From contig KK106982.1 in NCBI GenBank assembly GCA_000611775.1, forward strand, positions 1,844,643-1,908,642: a stretch of DNA of 64,000 bases, in the 5' to 3' direction. Source of the stretch: Umbilicaria muhlenbergii (lineage: Eukaryota; Ascomycota; Lecanoromycetes; Umbilicariales; Umbilicariaceae). Position 1 is the first letter of the stretch; each line of letters opens with the position of its first letter. A model generated the notes under the pieces. The model saw only the letters and a program-made list of their open reading frames with translations, made no database searches and was not told the origin of the DNA. The translations under genes and the position numbers were made by a program. Shown here piece by piece: positions 48,052-60,522 of this stretch.

Positions 48052-48549
48052 GATCCGCGAGAAAGGATCGAGAACGAAAGGGGGCTAATTGCACATCGCC
48101 GCTGTTTGTCGGAGGCTTGTGGAAATTCCAATCCACTGAAAGGAGCACCAAAGGTCACGCGCCTTAGGTGAGATTTCCGGCCAACTGCAGTGCACTCGTG
48201 TGACTCGGTTTCCGATGGAATCGACACGGATCAAGGTGAGAGTGCCGACTAGAATGAACTGCCCATTCGATCAATCCTGCTGAAAGTCCGTCCACGATTG
48301 TCATTACACACAAGGAAGTACAGCGCAAGCACTATTTCAGGGGTCTGCGGCGGTCTGTGCCAGCACTCAGGAGACTGCGGAGACTCATCGATAAGTCGAG
48401 GCAACCGTACATGTAACTTATCTTATCTCATGGATCTTATCTCGACGATCTGATCTGAAGGACGGGATCTATATTAAGTAAACTCTAATCCCTCATCTTC
48501 GAGTCGTCAAGAATTTGCAGGCTATGACACATCTCCTCTTCATAATGCC
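48052..48549. promoter_or_regulatory. Divergent promoter region, PPTase / PDX2
   Basis: 498 bases separate the two start codons. There is a TATCTTATCTCATGG-type GATA-rich tract (GATAAG complements at 48419-48445) and AT-rich TATATTAAGTAAAC at 48471-48485, about 65-80 bases before the PDX2 ATG. GATA-type sites are typical of nitrogen-regulated fungal promoters; relevance to a glutaminase gene is inference. Confidence 0.45.
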
Positions 48550-49426
48550 ATGACCAAAACCATCACGGTCGGCGTGCTAGCCCTTCAAGGCGCCTTCCAG
48601 GAGCACCTACAGTTGCTACGGCAAGCCGCTGCTCTTGTTGGGCCAGATGATGACTCTAGCTGGAGATTCATAGAAGTTCGGACGGCCGGCGAGCTTTTAC
48701 AATGTGACGCTCTGATCATTCCTGGAGGCGAGAGCACCACAATGTCCCTAGTCGCCGCTCGTTCAAATCTCCTGGAGCCGTTACGGGAATTTGTCAAGTA
48801 CGTCACCCCCCACCGTCACAGTCAGAAAGCAGATGCTAATGATGTGGTGCAGAATACACCGCAAACCCACCTGGGGCACCTGCGCTGGCCTGATCCTTCT
48901 CGCAGAGTCTGCTAATCGCACCAAGAAGGGCGGGCAGGATCTCATCGGTGGACTCGACATTCGAGTCAACAGAAATCACTTTGGAAGGCAAGTCGAAAGC
49001 TTCGAGGCGAACTTAGACCTACCGTTTCTGGGTACCGTGGATGATAGCAGACTTGGTATGGATAACGCACCATTTAAGGCTGTTTTCATCCGAGCGCCAG
49101 TAGTGGAGAAGATACTGCCGACTGTGTCGGGCGAGCAGGTCGAGGAGGCGGTGGTCGATGGGACAGTTGTTGCGCCGTCCCGAGCGCCAGTGGATGATAT
49201 GTCGAAAAACGCTGCAGGTCGGGATGTAGAGATCATGGCGACGCTACCAGGGAGGAGTGCAGCGCTCCCAAACAAGGTTGCTTCGTCACATACTGAAGAG
49301 AAGGTTGGAGATATTATTGCTGTTCGGCAGGGTAATTGCTTTGGCACTAGCTTCCATCCGGAGCTGACCGGAGATGCGCGGATCCACGTTTGGTGGTTGG
49401 AACAGGTCAAAAAAGCTATAGTGTAA
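48550..49426 (+). CDS. PDX2: Pyridoxal 5'-phosphate synthase, glutaminase subunit
   Basis: Releases ammonia from glutamine and channels it to the PDX1/SNZ synthase for de novo vitamin B6 synthesis; cytosolic. Two exons, 48550-48797 and 48853-49426, give 273 residues. N-terminus VGVLALQGAFQEHLQLLRQ, then PGGESTTMSL, the nucleophile Cys93 in WGTCAGLIL (restored by the splice, where AA plus A completes a Lys before IHRKPTW), and the His251/Glu253 pair in TSFHPELTGD. An extra stretch of about 60 residues lies between RAPVVEKILP and VGDIIAVRQGNCF, as in other fungal members. The unspliced upstream frame would miss the catalytic Cys, which confirms the intron. Its partner PDX1 is not in the window. 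Yeast names the gene SNO1. Confidence 0.95.
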
Positions 49427-49664
49427 AATTGGGGCGGAAACAGCATTATAGACCGGGACTGCAAGTTTTTGTAAGGGGGCTGCATTAGACGGTGTTGGGC
49501 TAGGTAGGGTTTGAACGGTGTGCATTGGACTTGTGGTGGACTTCCATGTCCAGGGGAGCCTCATCTGCTCCGTTTGATATAGAGATTTTTGAAAGATAGA
49601 TCGAGACCGATTCCTGCTCCAGACGCCACTATTTCACAAGAGCCGAACCCCCAGCTAAATCACC

Positions 49665-50399
49665 CTACCTACCTTTTCCATATTCCTCTTCTTCCTTGAT
49701 CCTTTCCTCTGCAATAGCGCGGCCGTAACCACCTCGACCAGGATCGTATTCATCTCTGTACTCATCACGAACCTGCCCTCCGGACTTGCCACGCCCGTAC
49801 TGCCTGCCTTCTTGGAACCCAGGATCTAGATCTGTCCGTATTATCCGCTCATCCAGTTTGGTCCCACCAATATATTTCATGCAATCCAGAGCGTCCTGAT
49901 GCGTGTAGTACTCCACGAAGCAGAAACCGCAAGGCGTCTTGTTGAACCGATCGAGTCCCATTACAAGTCTCTTAATTTCGCCGCATCTGTTCTGATTAGC
50001 GGTCGAACAGCGAACTGTCTCCATTTGGAGCCTTACTTTGCAAAGAGCTCGTGAATCTGCTCCTCTGTTGTGTAGAAGGACCTGCGAGGTATGAGCCGCG
50101 CGATCGACCCCTAAAGCACTGGCACTGGTGAATACCCACAGATTACCCACGTATAGAGTTGTAGCATCCTTCAATGGATCATCCTGTTCCTCGGGTGTTC
50201 GGTCTCGATCGTCGCGCTCATCCCGGTCATCTCGATCCCTGTTGTATTTGCGCTTCTTGTTCTGTTCGAGGCAAGGGAACTGGTCAGTGTCATCGTTCCC
50301 TCACAAGAAGCGGAGGATAATGTAGAAGCATACCCGACCTAAGTAGTATGCACTAGGCTTGTCGAGCCTATCCACAGTATTGCGCGTTGCTGCAGGCAT
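49665..50399 (-). CDS. CBC2: Nuclear cap-binding complex subunit 2 (CBP20)
   Basis: Small subunit of the nuclear cap-binding complex; binds the 7-methylguanosine cap of RNA polymerase II transcripts with the large subunit CBP80. Four exons, 50399-50334, 50261-50140, 50081-50037 and 49986-49665, encode 184 residues. After [19 protein letters not shown] (cap-stacking Tyr residues of the family) comes a basic/acidic [11 protein letters not shown] run, then one RRM with RNP2 LYVGNL and RNP1 CGFCFVEY, and the conserved [12 protein letters not shown]. The 45-base third exon ([16 protein letters not shown]) is unusually short but restores the RRM exactly. The C-terminus is Arg/Gly-rich with YGRG repeats. 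It is convergent with PDX2 and divergent from NUP82 with 243 bases between starts. Confidence 0.96.
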
Positions 50400-50642
50400 C
50401 GTGACTGACTGATCTTTGTTGATGGTCCATACAAGTCGCGGAAAACTGCCTGGAATAGACGCGCGCTAAACCTTTCCATAGCTTCACTTAAATCTCCATT
50501 AACATTTGGCGCGTTCCAACCACCATATCATTATTATTGGATCGGCATGTCCCAACGCGGGCCAGGAAGCACACATCAGGGCGTTCCTGAGAACGGCGAC
50601 TACAGCTAGACTCTTTGAACTTTGGGGCACCAGAAGGCCAGA

Positions 50643-53565
50643 ATGCCAAAGGTAATCAGCTACACGCCCGCCTGGCTGTCCAGGCCTTCCCCAGGCTTTC
50701 GTCTCTTCTCCTCTTCTCAGGACGTCTCACGCTCTCCAAGGGTAAACGGGAAGTCCTCAACGCTATCGGCGAACGGCAACAGAACTGAAGATGATTACCT
50801 GGGGCCCAAACGGACAATAGCGCGGAGGGGGACCGAAATATTCGTGGTTGTGGGTAATCATATCAGATGGTCGGACCTCTGCATGCTGAAAGACGACTGG
50901 GAAGAAGCACAAGAACTGCGCAAAAGCAAGACCAAGTCGAAGAAGACAGAGTACTCCAATGGGGATCATGAGGAAGACGATGCGGAGAGTAGTCACAGGG
51001 TGGGCATCATGCTTCATGTTATACGCCCCATTGGCTAATTCGACCATCGATAGATTCTCAAGGTCCCTGTGAGCGAGCAAATTCGACAGATCCTACCCTC
51101 ACCAAACGGTCAGCTCCTAGCCATAGTTACAAGCCATACCGTACATATCGCTATCCTCCCCGACTCTTCGCACCTTGGCCAGTCAGACACCACCCCAATC
51201 CGCCTAAAGACACATACACTTGGGCCTACAACCCATGTGTTATCTCAACCAGCTGTGGCCAGCGCTCTTTGGCATCCGCTCGGTGTGGGAGCAAATTGCC
51301 TTGTGACGATCAATGCGGAAGCCGTTGTAAGAGTATGGGAGATCAGCCGGGAAAGTCGCTGGTCATTTGACAGTCCTACCCTCACTATCGACCTGAGGAA
51401 ACTTGTAGATGGGAAATCACAAGAAGATGATTTTGGAGCGTTTGGTCTTGGGAGGAACAGAGGCTTTTCTGCTGATGCTATCGACATGGAAGTTGCATCT
51501 GCGTGTTTTGGAGGCAACGGCACGGCTGAAGAACACGGATGGGCATCCATGACACTCTGGGTAGCTATGAAAGAAGGGGATGTCTACGCGTTGTGCCCAC
51601 TTCTACCTACGAAGTGGCAGCCACCACCAACCCTGGTACCTTCACTATCGACAGCTGTTGTTTCAAAGGTAGCCGCTCAACAAGAAGATGATTCGGCCAC
51701 AGCCGATGAAAAGCGTCAAAGTGATCAGCAGTATCAATGGATATCCGAGATTGATAGTCAGGACCCTATCTTTGCTGTGGGCGAGTCTGAATTTGGGGAT
51801 GATGTCGAAATCTTCCATCGTCCTGCACAACCCGGACCTATTCCCAGACTTCAAGGTCCATTCGAAATACTTTCAGAAGATTCGGAGGAGTATATGGAAA
51901 TATCAGATATTCATGTCATTGCAGCGAAGGTAGATGTAGATGAGCTCATGCTCGGTGAAGAAGACGAGTCTGATCTGGACTCGATCAATCCGGATGAGTT
52001 ATCTGCTGCAATGATATGTCTATCGACAACGAATGGGAGAGTCTACGTGTGCTTGGACCTGGAAGGGGTAGAGGGGCAATGGCTGCCCATTAAAAGAGTA
52101 AGTCTGATTGCGATTGGTTGCACAAGATACGCGTGCTGACTGTTGTGCTATCAGAGCGATGCTCTACGATTTCCAGACTCTACGCCGTTGCCAAGACTTA
52201 CGCTACTTGAAGCGCTTGATACGTTACGTCCCGAAAGCGCTCTAAACGGAGAATGGCCCACCTTCAGTGCGGATGTATATTCGAGGTATTCTTTCTTCCT
52301 AACGAATAGTACGGGTGTATTCTTCTTCTCTTTGACACCATGGCTGCAAGGTTTTGAGGGCGAGCTTCAGGCTAGTAACGGAGCTGGATCTGCCATTCGA
52401 TTGGAAGTTCTTACCCAAGGACCTGGGACTCTACGCGAGCGGGTCCTCCCCATAGAGCAACGCGACGAGGACGGCCCAAGGACAGGTCTGACGGCGTGCG
52501 TAGTGTTGCAAGATTCAGATTTGGGTTACTTTCTCTTGACGGCAGTCGGCGAGCAACCGCAGGCTGCAACCCTTGATACTCCTTACAATCAGCTCAATCA
52601 TGTCATTGACAACTACTCCCATCGTAGCTTCGAACCAGAGATGAAGTTGCTTGCTCTGGGACCCACTAGGGCAGCGTACCAACCGCCAATGTCGTTGTTC
52701 GAGGACCTTTCATTCGGTTCTACCTTCCTTGACAAACATCAGGACAGCCGGCACAAGTGGACTCGAACACAAGAAATCCGACTCTCTGGCGCCACACTCC
52801 AGCTGATGACCGAAGCCCATCGAGTTCTCAGTGAACAAACCCAGCGGCTTGGCGCAGCAGCTGCGGATCTATTTCGACGCTGCGAACGAATGCAGGATGA
52901 ATTTCGCGATCAGATTCGACGAGCGAATGAGGTTGCGAACCGCATTGATAGCCTGGCGGATGTCGGCGGAGACGACTACGGCGATGCGGAGACGGAGGAG
53001 GACCGACCGGCGGCTAATACTCTTATTGAAAAACGGTTGGAAAAGGCGAAGGCTAGACAAGAAGAGCTCATGAATAGACACGAAGCTCTAAGGAGAAAGC
53101 TGGCACGAAGCGGGGGCCGGGAATTGAGCGAGAAGGAAGAAGTGTGGGTCTCGGAGATAGAAAAGTTGGGACATTCCGTTTTGGGAGAAGAGGCAGAGGA
53201 CGAGGATGAACAGCAAGGACGGGAAATCTGGCAGCGGTATAAAGAGGCAAGTCACGGTGCTCACACATGTGGGCAGAACTTGGCTAAAAACAGAGTATAG
53301 GCACGGGAGCTGGCGAATGATTTGGTGGAACAGACTAAAGACATATCCGAAGCCGGTCAACCAGAAGCCAACGGATCGTTCAAAGTACCGCCAGACTTGA
53401 GGAAGGCCAAGGTCGCGCAGGTCATGAGCTTGCTGGAAAGAGAGTGCGTATCATATTCTGCTCGGTCTTCAGCGACCTCGCATGATACTGACAATTCTCA
53501 GATCCGCACTGGTCGAAGCTGCGCAATCTAGGCTTGAGAGGCTAAACTTATCTACGCTAACGTGA
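50643..53565 (+). CDS. NUP82: Nucleoporin NUP82/NUP88
   Basis: Structural nucleoporin of the cytoplasmic face of the nuclear pore, involved in mRNA export. Five exons: 50643-50999, 51054-52097, 52155-53246, 53301-53443 and 53502-53565; 899 residues. The first two-thirds form a beta-propeller-like region (PSPNGQLLAIVTSHTVHIAI, ALWHPLGVGANCLVTINAEA, VVRVWEISRES), and the last third is heptad-rich coiled coil (QTQRLGAAAADLFRRCERMQ onward, RLEKAKARQEELMNRHEALR) as expected for assembly with NUP159 and NSP1 partners. Intron 3 (53247-53300) begins GCAAGT, a GC-AG intron; using it gives the smooth join QRYKE-ARELANDLVEQ, while every nearby GT donor breaks frame. The family is weakly conserved in sequence, so identity rests on layout, length and fungal family resemblance. 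Confidence 0.88.
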
Positions 53566-55254
53566 ACGGGCTTCGATTCATTCTACGCGATGTATCTATA
53601 TGGAGAAAACGAACAGAAACCGTACTAAGCCTTGCAGCAATTTGCAAGACCTTCTGCTAATGCGAGCCAGTGATAAGGCATCGAGCGAGGAATCCACTGT
53701 TGGTACTGAGGAGCCTCCAAGGAGCATCCACAAAGCACGGCAGCATTCGGCTCCCGCCAGGGCAGCACCAGCTCAGTGTATCCCAGAGTACCACTTCACA
53801 TCATGGAGAAACATTTTGTCTAACTTCACACGCCATTTGCGAAACGCCAGAGCACCTGAATCTACGTAATCCACTTCTTTTCTACAGGACCCCCAACATC
53901 ATCAATCCCCTCTCATCCCCCACCCTCTCCACCAACCCCCGCAACTCCCTCCCCACACCACCCTCATCCCCCGCATCGCCTCCTCACTCCAACCCTCCCT
54001 CCGCAAAATCCCATGCGTCCACCCCTCAGAACGCCTCCATCTCACCTCCCCCTCAAGCCCCCCATATCTTTCGCCCATGCTCCCCGTCACACCCCTCAAC
54101 GCTTCAAAGCCCACACGTTGCCAACAACGCCGGCAGCCTCCTCCCTCAACCGCTCCACCGCTTCCTTTCCCACCGAGACAGACCGATGAATCACACGCCG
54201 GCCACCCTGCGCCACAGGCAGTCGTCCGCGAAGCAGAAAATCCCTTTCATCACGTGGCGTAACCTATCCCAAAAAGGGCTATCTGAGAGGAGGTATGTAG
54301 TGTCTACCATACTTGATCGACGAAGAGCCTGCATCGAGACGGGATAAGCATAGAGCGCAAACTCGTTCGACAGAATGACTGTATGTGCCAAAAGTACAAA
54401 TACAGTAATTTACCGTGGAGAGGTGGGGAGAGGGAGCGGGGGCGAGGGATGAATGGGCTGTTGGGACCGGAAGGGGGGGGTTGGCTGGGTTGGGGAAAAT
54501 GGGGGGTTAGCTGGGGCGGGAAAGGTGGGAGGGGAAGGAGGAGTCGGGAAGGGGAGACGGACGTGCCGGCGACGGTGTGGGGAGAGCTGGCGCAGTAGTG
54601 GGGTTCGGGGAGGAAGGAAGTGGGCTAGGGGTGCGGTTAGGGTGAGGGTGGCGTGGTGGATGAGAATTGTGGGGGCGAGTGAGAGGGCGGAGGATCTGCA
54701 TGGCGACAGGGTGGTGCCGGCGGAGGTTTTCGACGGGTGGTGGGGGATTTGCCAAGCGGCTACGGCATATGTGTAGGACTTGCATGGTCTGAAACCCCCA
54801 CGCGTGTCCGTGGCGAAGTCTGTCCTGCCAGGCGGCAGGGTCGCCAGTCGGCACCAGGCTTCCGGGGTGGGTAATTCTTGCAAATGACATCACACAACCC
54901 ATGTGAGACAACCCTCATTATCAGCACGAATACATCCGTTGAGTCGAAACTCTCACGAATCCCACTGATGAGTATTAGGATGGAAATAAATCGACGCCAA
55001 GGAGAAGTGTGGGTATTTGTGGACACAGTGTAGAATTAAAGACACGCTATTATCGCTCAGCCAAAACAAGACGCTGTGAAAATCGCTGAACGTGAAGAGA
55101 GTCGATATGTACGCAGAGTCCACATACCCTCCATGACGATACATAGAAGAGAAGAAAATACCAAACCAGCAAGTATCGTCCCCTCGTCTCGTCCTTCTCG
55201 TTCTTGCTAATCCTTCATCCACTGACTCGCCTCTCGCCAAATCCGTCGAATTAA
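53566..55254. other. Convergent intergenic region, NUP82 / KDEL protein
   Basis: 1.7 kb between two converging gene ends. 53880-54200 is C/CT-rich and 54410-54700 G-rich on the plus strand, which opens long proline/serine or glycine frames. A two-piece minus-strand model (54391 to about 54200, then to 53902, containing RRSEGWTHGILRREGWSEEA) is faintly protein-like but is not called. No RNA gene seen. Confidence 0.45.
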
Positions 55255-58200
55255 TCACAATTCGTCTTTCACTCTGCTCGTCGCCGAACTTGCTGCGCTG
55301 CTGACTGTACTGGCCATCTCCTCCATATTACTCAACGCCGCCTGTAACGCCTCACCAGCGCCATCTCCCGCAAGCGCCGAGAGCTCCGCTATCTTAGCTC
55401 TCGCACTCTGCATCGCAGCGCTAATTCTACTTTTCGCACTTTCCACAGCCGCCTCCTCCTCCGCTCCGTATATGGCCGAGCTGACCTTGGCCTCCACATT
55501 GGATGCAGTGTCACCAATGAACGAGCCCGCAGCCGCTGCGTTCTCCTGCACAACGGACGAGACGGACGAATACGCGCTCGCAGCACCACTCGTGACAGAC
55601 TCTACCGTTCCGGTCGATGTGCCATAAATTGCTGCGGAGATGGCGCTCTGAGCTGATGAAGCCGCATCTTGGATCGAGCTCTGTGCTGCTTCGGCGTAGC
55701 CCGTCTCCGTACCATACATGGCCTCGCTGACCTTGGAGGTAGCTGAGCTGTAAGAGCTAGCGGCAGCCGATGTAGCTTGCTCATAGGTACCCTTACTGGT
55801 GCCGTAGATCTGGACGCTAGCAGCTTCGACCACAGCGTTTACCTGGTCACTTGCACTATCAATGATACCCTCAAGGGAGGCTGGAGGTGTGTAATATGAC
55901 GAGACAACGGAAGATGCGGAAGCATAAACATCGCTGGCATAACTTGATGCGGACGATGCCATACTGACATGGTAACCAGTGTTCATAGCAGAGCTGAGCC
56001 GGCTCATCACGCTCTCGGTGAAGTCCGGTTCCTTTCCAATAACCAAATCTGAGATCAAAGCTTGCACAGCCTCATACTGAGCAAAGGCAGCACCAGTGGC
56101 TTGTGCCGCATAGTCGCTTGCCTGGAAGAGAACCGATTGGGAGAAAGGTGTAGGAGCACCATAAACCTGCTCGCTCGCCTTCGAGACTAGAGCCTCCCAG
56201 TTCTGTGAGGCTTGACTTGCCACCGACTCGGTCCACGGCGTTTCAGAGCCCACGATAGCCGTGCTCGCAACTGAGGAAATTGAGTCCGCCTTCTCTGAGA
56301 TGACCGAAGCAATAGATTCAGCGTTTCCGGTTGATGTGCCGTACACGGCAGAGCTTGCAGCTACTGAAGCTGAAGATAGCGATGCTGACGCAACTGACAG
56401 AACTGAGCTATAACTAGACGATGCAGAGTCAAGGATGCTTTTCGCCGAAGACTTGCTTGTTTTCCCAACAGGAGAGCTGGCGGACCCCAGAACCGATTGG
56501 AGATTGTCAGAGGCTTGAGATACAGCATTGCTGTACTGACTTTGAGCTACGTTGAGTAAGCTTTGGTACGCAGGAACCGGTGTTCCATAGATCGCCGTGG
56601 ATGCGGCACTGTACAAGCTCTGATGGACTGGTGTTGGTGTTCCGTACACAGCACTTGACGCAGCATTCAAGAACTCAGAGTACCGTTCGTGTGCCAGACC
56701 AATTCCTTCGTAGTAGCGCCGTTGAGCATCGAGGATGTATTGCTGATGAGCGGGTGTTGGTGTGGCGCCAACAGCGCTCTTGGCACTAGAGTATTGGGCA
56801 GATGCAACACTGAGGCCCTCAGCGAGTCGGGAAGAAGCGAGGGACGAGATTGATTCCAATACGCCTTGGGATGGACCATAAATGGCACTGCTGGCGGCAC
56901 TGGTAGCAGAAGCGTGCTGCAAGCTTGCAGCAGTGGATAGATCCGAGTACCGTTGAGCTGCAGCGGAGAGTATTGACTCATAGTCTGATGTTGACGTGCT
57001 GCTCGCGGCACTCTTAACGGCGTTATACTGAGACGAGGCTGCTGCGAGTGCATCGGAATATTTCTGATTAGCCACAGACAAGACAGATTGTTGTGGGCTT
57101 AGGGCTGTTCCATAAATACTAGTCGACATAGCCGCCATAGCCGATTGAAGCCTTTCACTGGCTGCGTCTAATGATCCAGAGTAGGCTGATTCAATTGACG
57201 CCAGCATCTCTTCGTGGACCGGCTTAGGTGAACCGGAAATCTGCTGAGACGCCATGGATTTCGCATGCGAATATTGCTCCTGTGCTCTACTGGCAGCCTC
57301 CGAGTATTTTGAGCTTGCCTGAGCTGCTAGTGATGCTGTAGCAGGCAATGGGGTTCCGTAAATGATCGCAGATGCACTATTGATGGTCAACACATATGGA
57401 AAGTTAAATGGAATGGAGTATACTTACGCAGCAACAGCCTCTGCGTATTTTCCAGAAGCTACGCTCATCACACTTTCTCCGGTACCTTGCTCTGTCCCGT
57501 AAAGCACACTGGACGCCGCTGCAAGAGCACTCGAATACTGCTCACTTGCGATAGAAGTGATGCTTTCCACAGAGCCTTGTGTGCTAGTGGGTTGCAAGAG
57601 TGCGTCACTCACGGCACGAGTGATGTCAGCATACTTGTCGCCTGCTTGGCTAACCATACTCTGCAGTTTTTCAGAATAGGTCTCGTCGTCATTGACAACA
57701 TCGTCGAGGACCGGTTCGCGTGCTTCGACTTTCTGCGCCATCGCTCCAGCGAAGACCTTTTTGGAGGCTTTGCCAGCCACAGATGAGGCGCTAGAGCTGA
57801 CCGAACTGCCTGCGCTGGAGATACTTTCCGTGACGGGAGTTGACGATCCCGGAATAGCCTCAGAGACGGCTGAAGCTGCGGAATGGATGCTTTTGGAGGC
57901 CTCTGAGGCAATGGATTCGTGTATTGGGGCGGGTGTCCCAACGATCTGTTCGCTAGCTACTGACGTTGCCTGATCCCACTTCTCGCTGGCTGCGGAGACA
58001 ACGCTATCGGTCATGGGCTGTTGGGTCCCGACAATAGCCTCACTTGCCTTGGAGATTGCAGCAGAGATAATGCTATCACCAATGGGCTGTTGCGTGCCTA
58101 CAACAGCTGCGCTTGCTTTCGATGCTGTAGAGACGAACTTAAGCTTAAATCCATCAACTTTCTCCGAAGCAACACTGCTGGCTTTGGAAGCCATCTGGGA

Positions 58201-60522
58201 AGCCTTGCTCGTTGCATCAGAAGCCATTTCGGAAGCCTTACTCGTTGCACCAGAAGCTATCTCGGAAGCCGTACTTGTGACATCAGTAACCTTCTCACTA
58301 GCCCCAGAAGCCGCCTCCAAAACCTTGCTTGTTGCCTCTGTGGCTTTCTCACTAGCAACAGATGCGATACTCTCGTGAACCGGCTGTGAACTTCCGCCCA
58401 TAGCAGCAGATATCTTGGTTGCAGCTTGCTCAACCATGCCGGGCTGGGTACCGATGACTTGAGAAGAGATGCCTGAGGCGGCATCGACGGCGCCCTGAGA
58501 GGCTTGGGAAGCCAATGATTCAATGCTACCCTGGCTCGTGCCCACGATACTCTCACTTGCTGAACTGATTTTCTCCACGACTTTCTGGCCAGCGGCTGCT
58601 GCCCTGGCTGGGGCATACTTGGTGCTGAAGTCTTCGGAAGCATCTCGCGCCTGAATTTTCCATCTGCCAACTTCTTTTAGCCTACTCAGTTCTTTCGCTG
58701 TGTCCTCCGCAGTGCCCATGCCTCTTAATTCTACGTCGTCGCCAGCGTCTTTAGCCGTCTTCAAACCCTCGTGGTCCTTAGCCACCGTCTCGACTTCGCT
58801 GCGCCACTCGGCAAACGTCTTCTTCATGTCGTGGTACTTAGACCAGTCTTTGTATGTTACACCTTCCATCCATGCCCACCTCATTCCTATTTCTTGAAGA
58901 CCAAGATCACGGATGTTGTCGATGACGTCAAGAGTAGATTCGGAGGCTGCGTTGACGAGCGAATGGGTTTCCTCGTCGTACCTTTGCTTCCAAGATCTCA
59001 AAGCCTGCGCCTTATCCTTGACAGCTAAACCAGCACTTCTTGTCGCCTTGACTAGATCCTCCTCTGCGCTTTCTATATCGCCGTTATTCGCATCCTCTGG
59101 AATTGATTTGACAATTTTGATGATTGTCTTCTTGAGTTTGGCGATCTCCGAATGGGAAGATTCCTCAAGCTGAACCACCAAAGCTTCGCCGACTCCTTTA
59201 ACTTGTTTCTCGACCTGCCGATCGGTAATATCTTTAACGCGCTCCTGAAGGTCATCGGTACCTTTATCGGCGGCTTTTGCAAATTTCTCTTGCCAATTTC
59301 TAAGATCGCTCGCGATTTTTTCCTGAACCTGCTCTGCTTCTTGCTCCGGCGTCAGAGATGGCGTGGCGCTAGCAGCTTCTGCTGTTGCGGTCGTACTTTG
59401 ATTGGGCTGCCCTGTAGCGTATGCTGATGCAACAGAGGAAGCCACAGATGATAGGCTTGACGATAAAGAAGATGTCTCGGAAGTACTGTAGTAATGCTCG
59501 TTAGCATAATACGGATCATGTTGTGGGGAATATCAAATGCGTCGGAATTAATTCTGGAACCAGTCGCTCTTGCTTCCAGCGGTTCCTGCCGCGTGTTGTA
59601 CGTTCAGCACCTCAATCACAACAACGTATCACTCCAATATTCTAAGAAACATTGAGCGAAAGCACTCTCATCGCCTTAGAATTGCCTTGGAGGCGTTTTT
59701 GCGTCGAATGTGTTTTTGCATCCTGAAACATGTTCCCCAGCTTAAACCTCCATCAGTAACAAAACGTGCTGCTTACCTATCGACATCATCCACTACCGCC
59801 TTGAGTTTCCTCCCATCGCGGTATCTACCAAGTCGCTCACCAATTCTAACAAGTTGAGGTTCTACGTTCTTGCCATAGAGTACTCTGAGCTTTGGCCAGA
59901 GAGTTCGGTCGATGAACACCACAGCAAAGCTCCAAGCTTTTTGGACATAAGGGAGACCGGTGTCAATTACAACCCTGTGCCCAAACGCGTACACTTTCTC
60001 TGTATATGGGCGTGATTTGGTATAGGCTGGAAGTAGGTGCGAATGATAGGCTTCCACCATGTTCTTATGACCCGCGTCATAGTAGGGACCTATGGCCGCA
60101 GTAGCTTTGCCTACATGAGGAGCGAGCGAGGAATCGTAGTGTTTCTTGGCATACGATTGTGCGATATCGATCTGAGGTTTCACGGTCTTCTCCCATTGAG
60201 TCTGACCATACGCTCGAGCTTGATCAACTCGGGGGGCACCATATGCCTCGTAGCTATGCTTGCCAAACCCTACGACAGGAGTATATACCTGCTTCTCAAG
60301 CTTCTCCACATAGGGTCGCACGGTCTCGACGTAAGGAGCAGCGTACGTGTTGTAGTAAGGTTCCAAATATGGTGCAACGTGGGAGCGGACAGACAGGTAG
60401 GGTTTGCAGACTCGGGGAGAGTCATCCGTGAGATCCTTGAGCGATGAGGGACATCGGAGTAGGGCGGTGATCACTGAGTACCAGATGAGTAATCTAAGTA
60501 GAGCATCAGAACACCCCGTCAT
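55255..60522 (-). CDS. Repetitive ER-lumen protein with C-terminal KDEL ('hoxa13-like' family)
   Basis: Long fungal protein of 1641 residues in three exons: 60522-59777, 59485-57428 and 57376-55255. The N-terminus (MTGCSDALLRLLIWYSVITA) reads as a signal peptide or anchor, and the protein ends RVKDEL, an ER-retrieval signal. The first 250 residues are rich in APYLEPYYNTYAAPYVE-like units with Tyr/Pro spacing; then a charged coiled region (NWQEKFAKAADKGTDDLQER, then GMRWAWMEGVTYKDWSKYH); then about 25 degenerate repeats of roughly 30-45 residues built on a [IV]-x-G-T-x-x-P/G-x-x-x-S core in Ala/Ser-rich sequence. Close relatives are often labelled transcription factor hoxa13 in fungal genomes, but no homeodomain is visible. 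Helical Ala/Ser repeats suggest an amphipathic lipid- or membrane-associated protein; this is inference. Intron 1 is about 291 bases, long for this window. Divergent from SSM4. Confidence 0.9.

Noticed and set aside
53670-54347. 225-codon plus-strand open frame after NUP82
   Set aside because: Composition is that of a C-rich repeat-like tract (Ser/Pro/His), with no ATG context or splice structure and no family match. A two-exon minus-strand alternative (54391-53902) was considered and is equally unproven.
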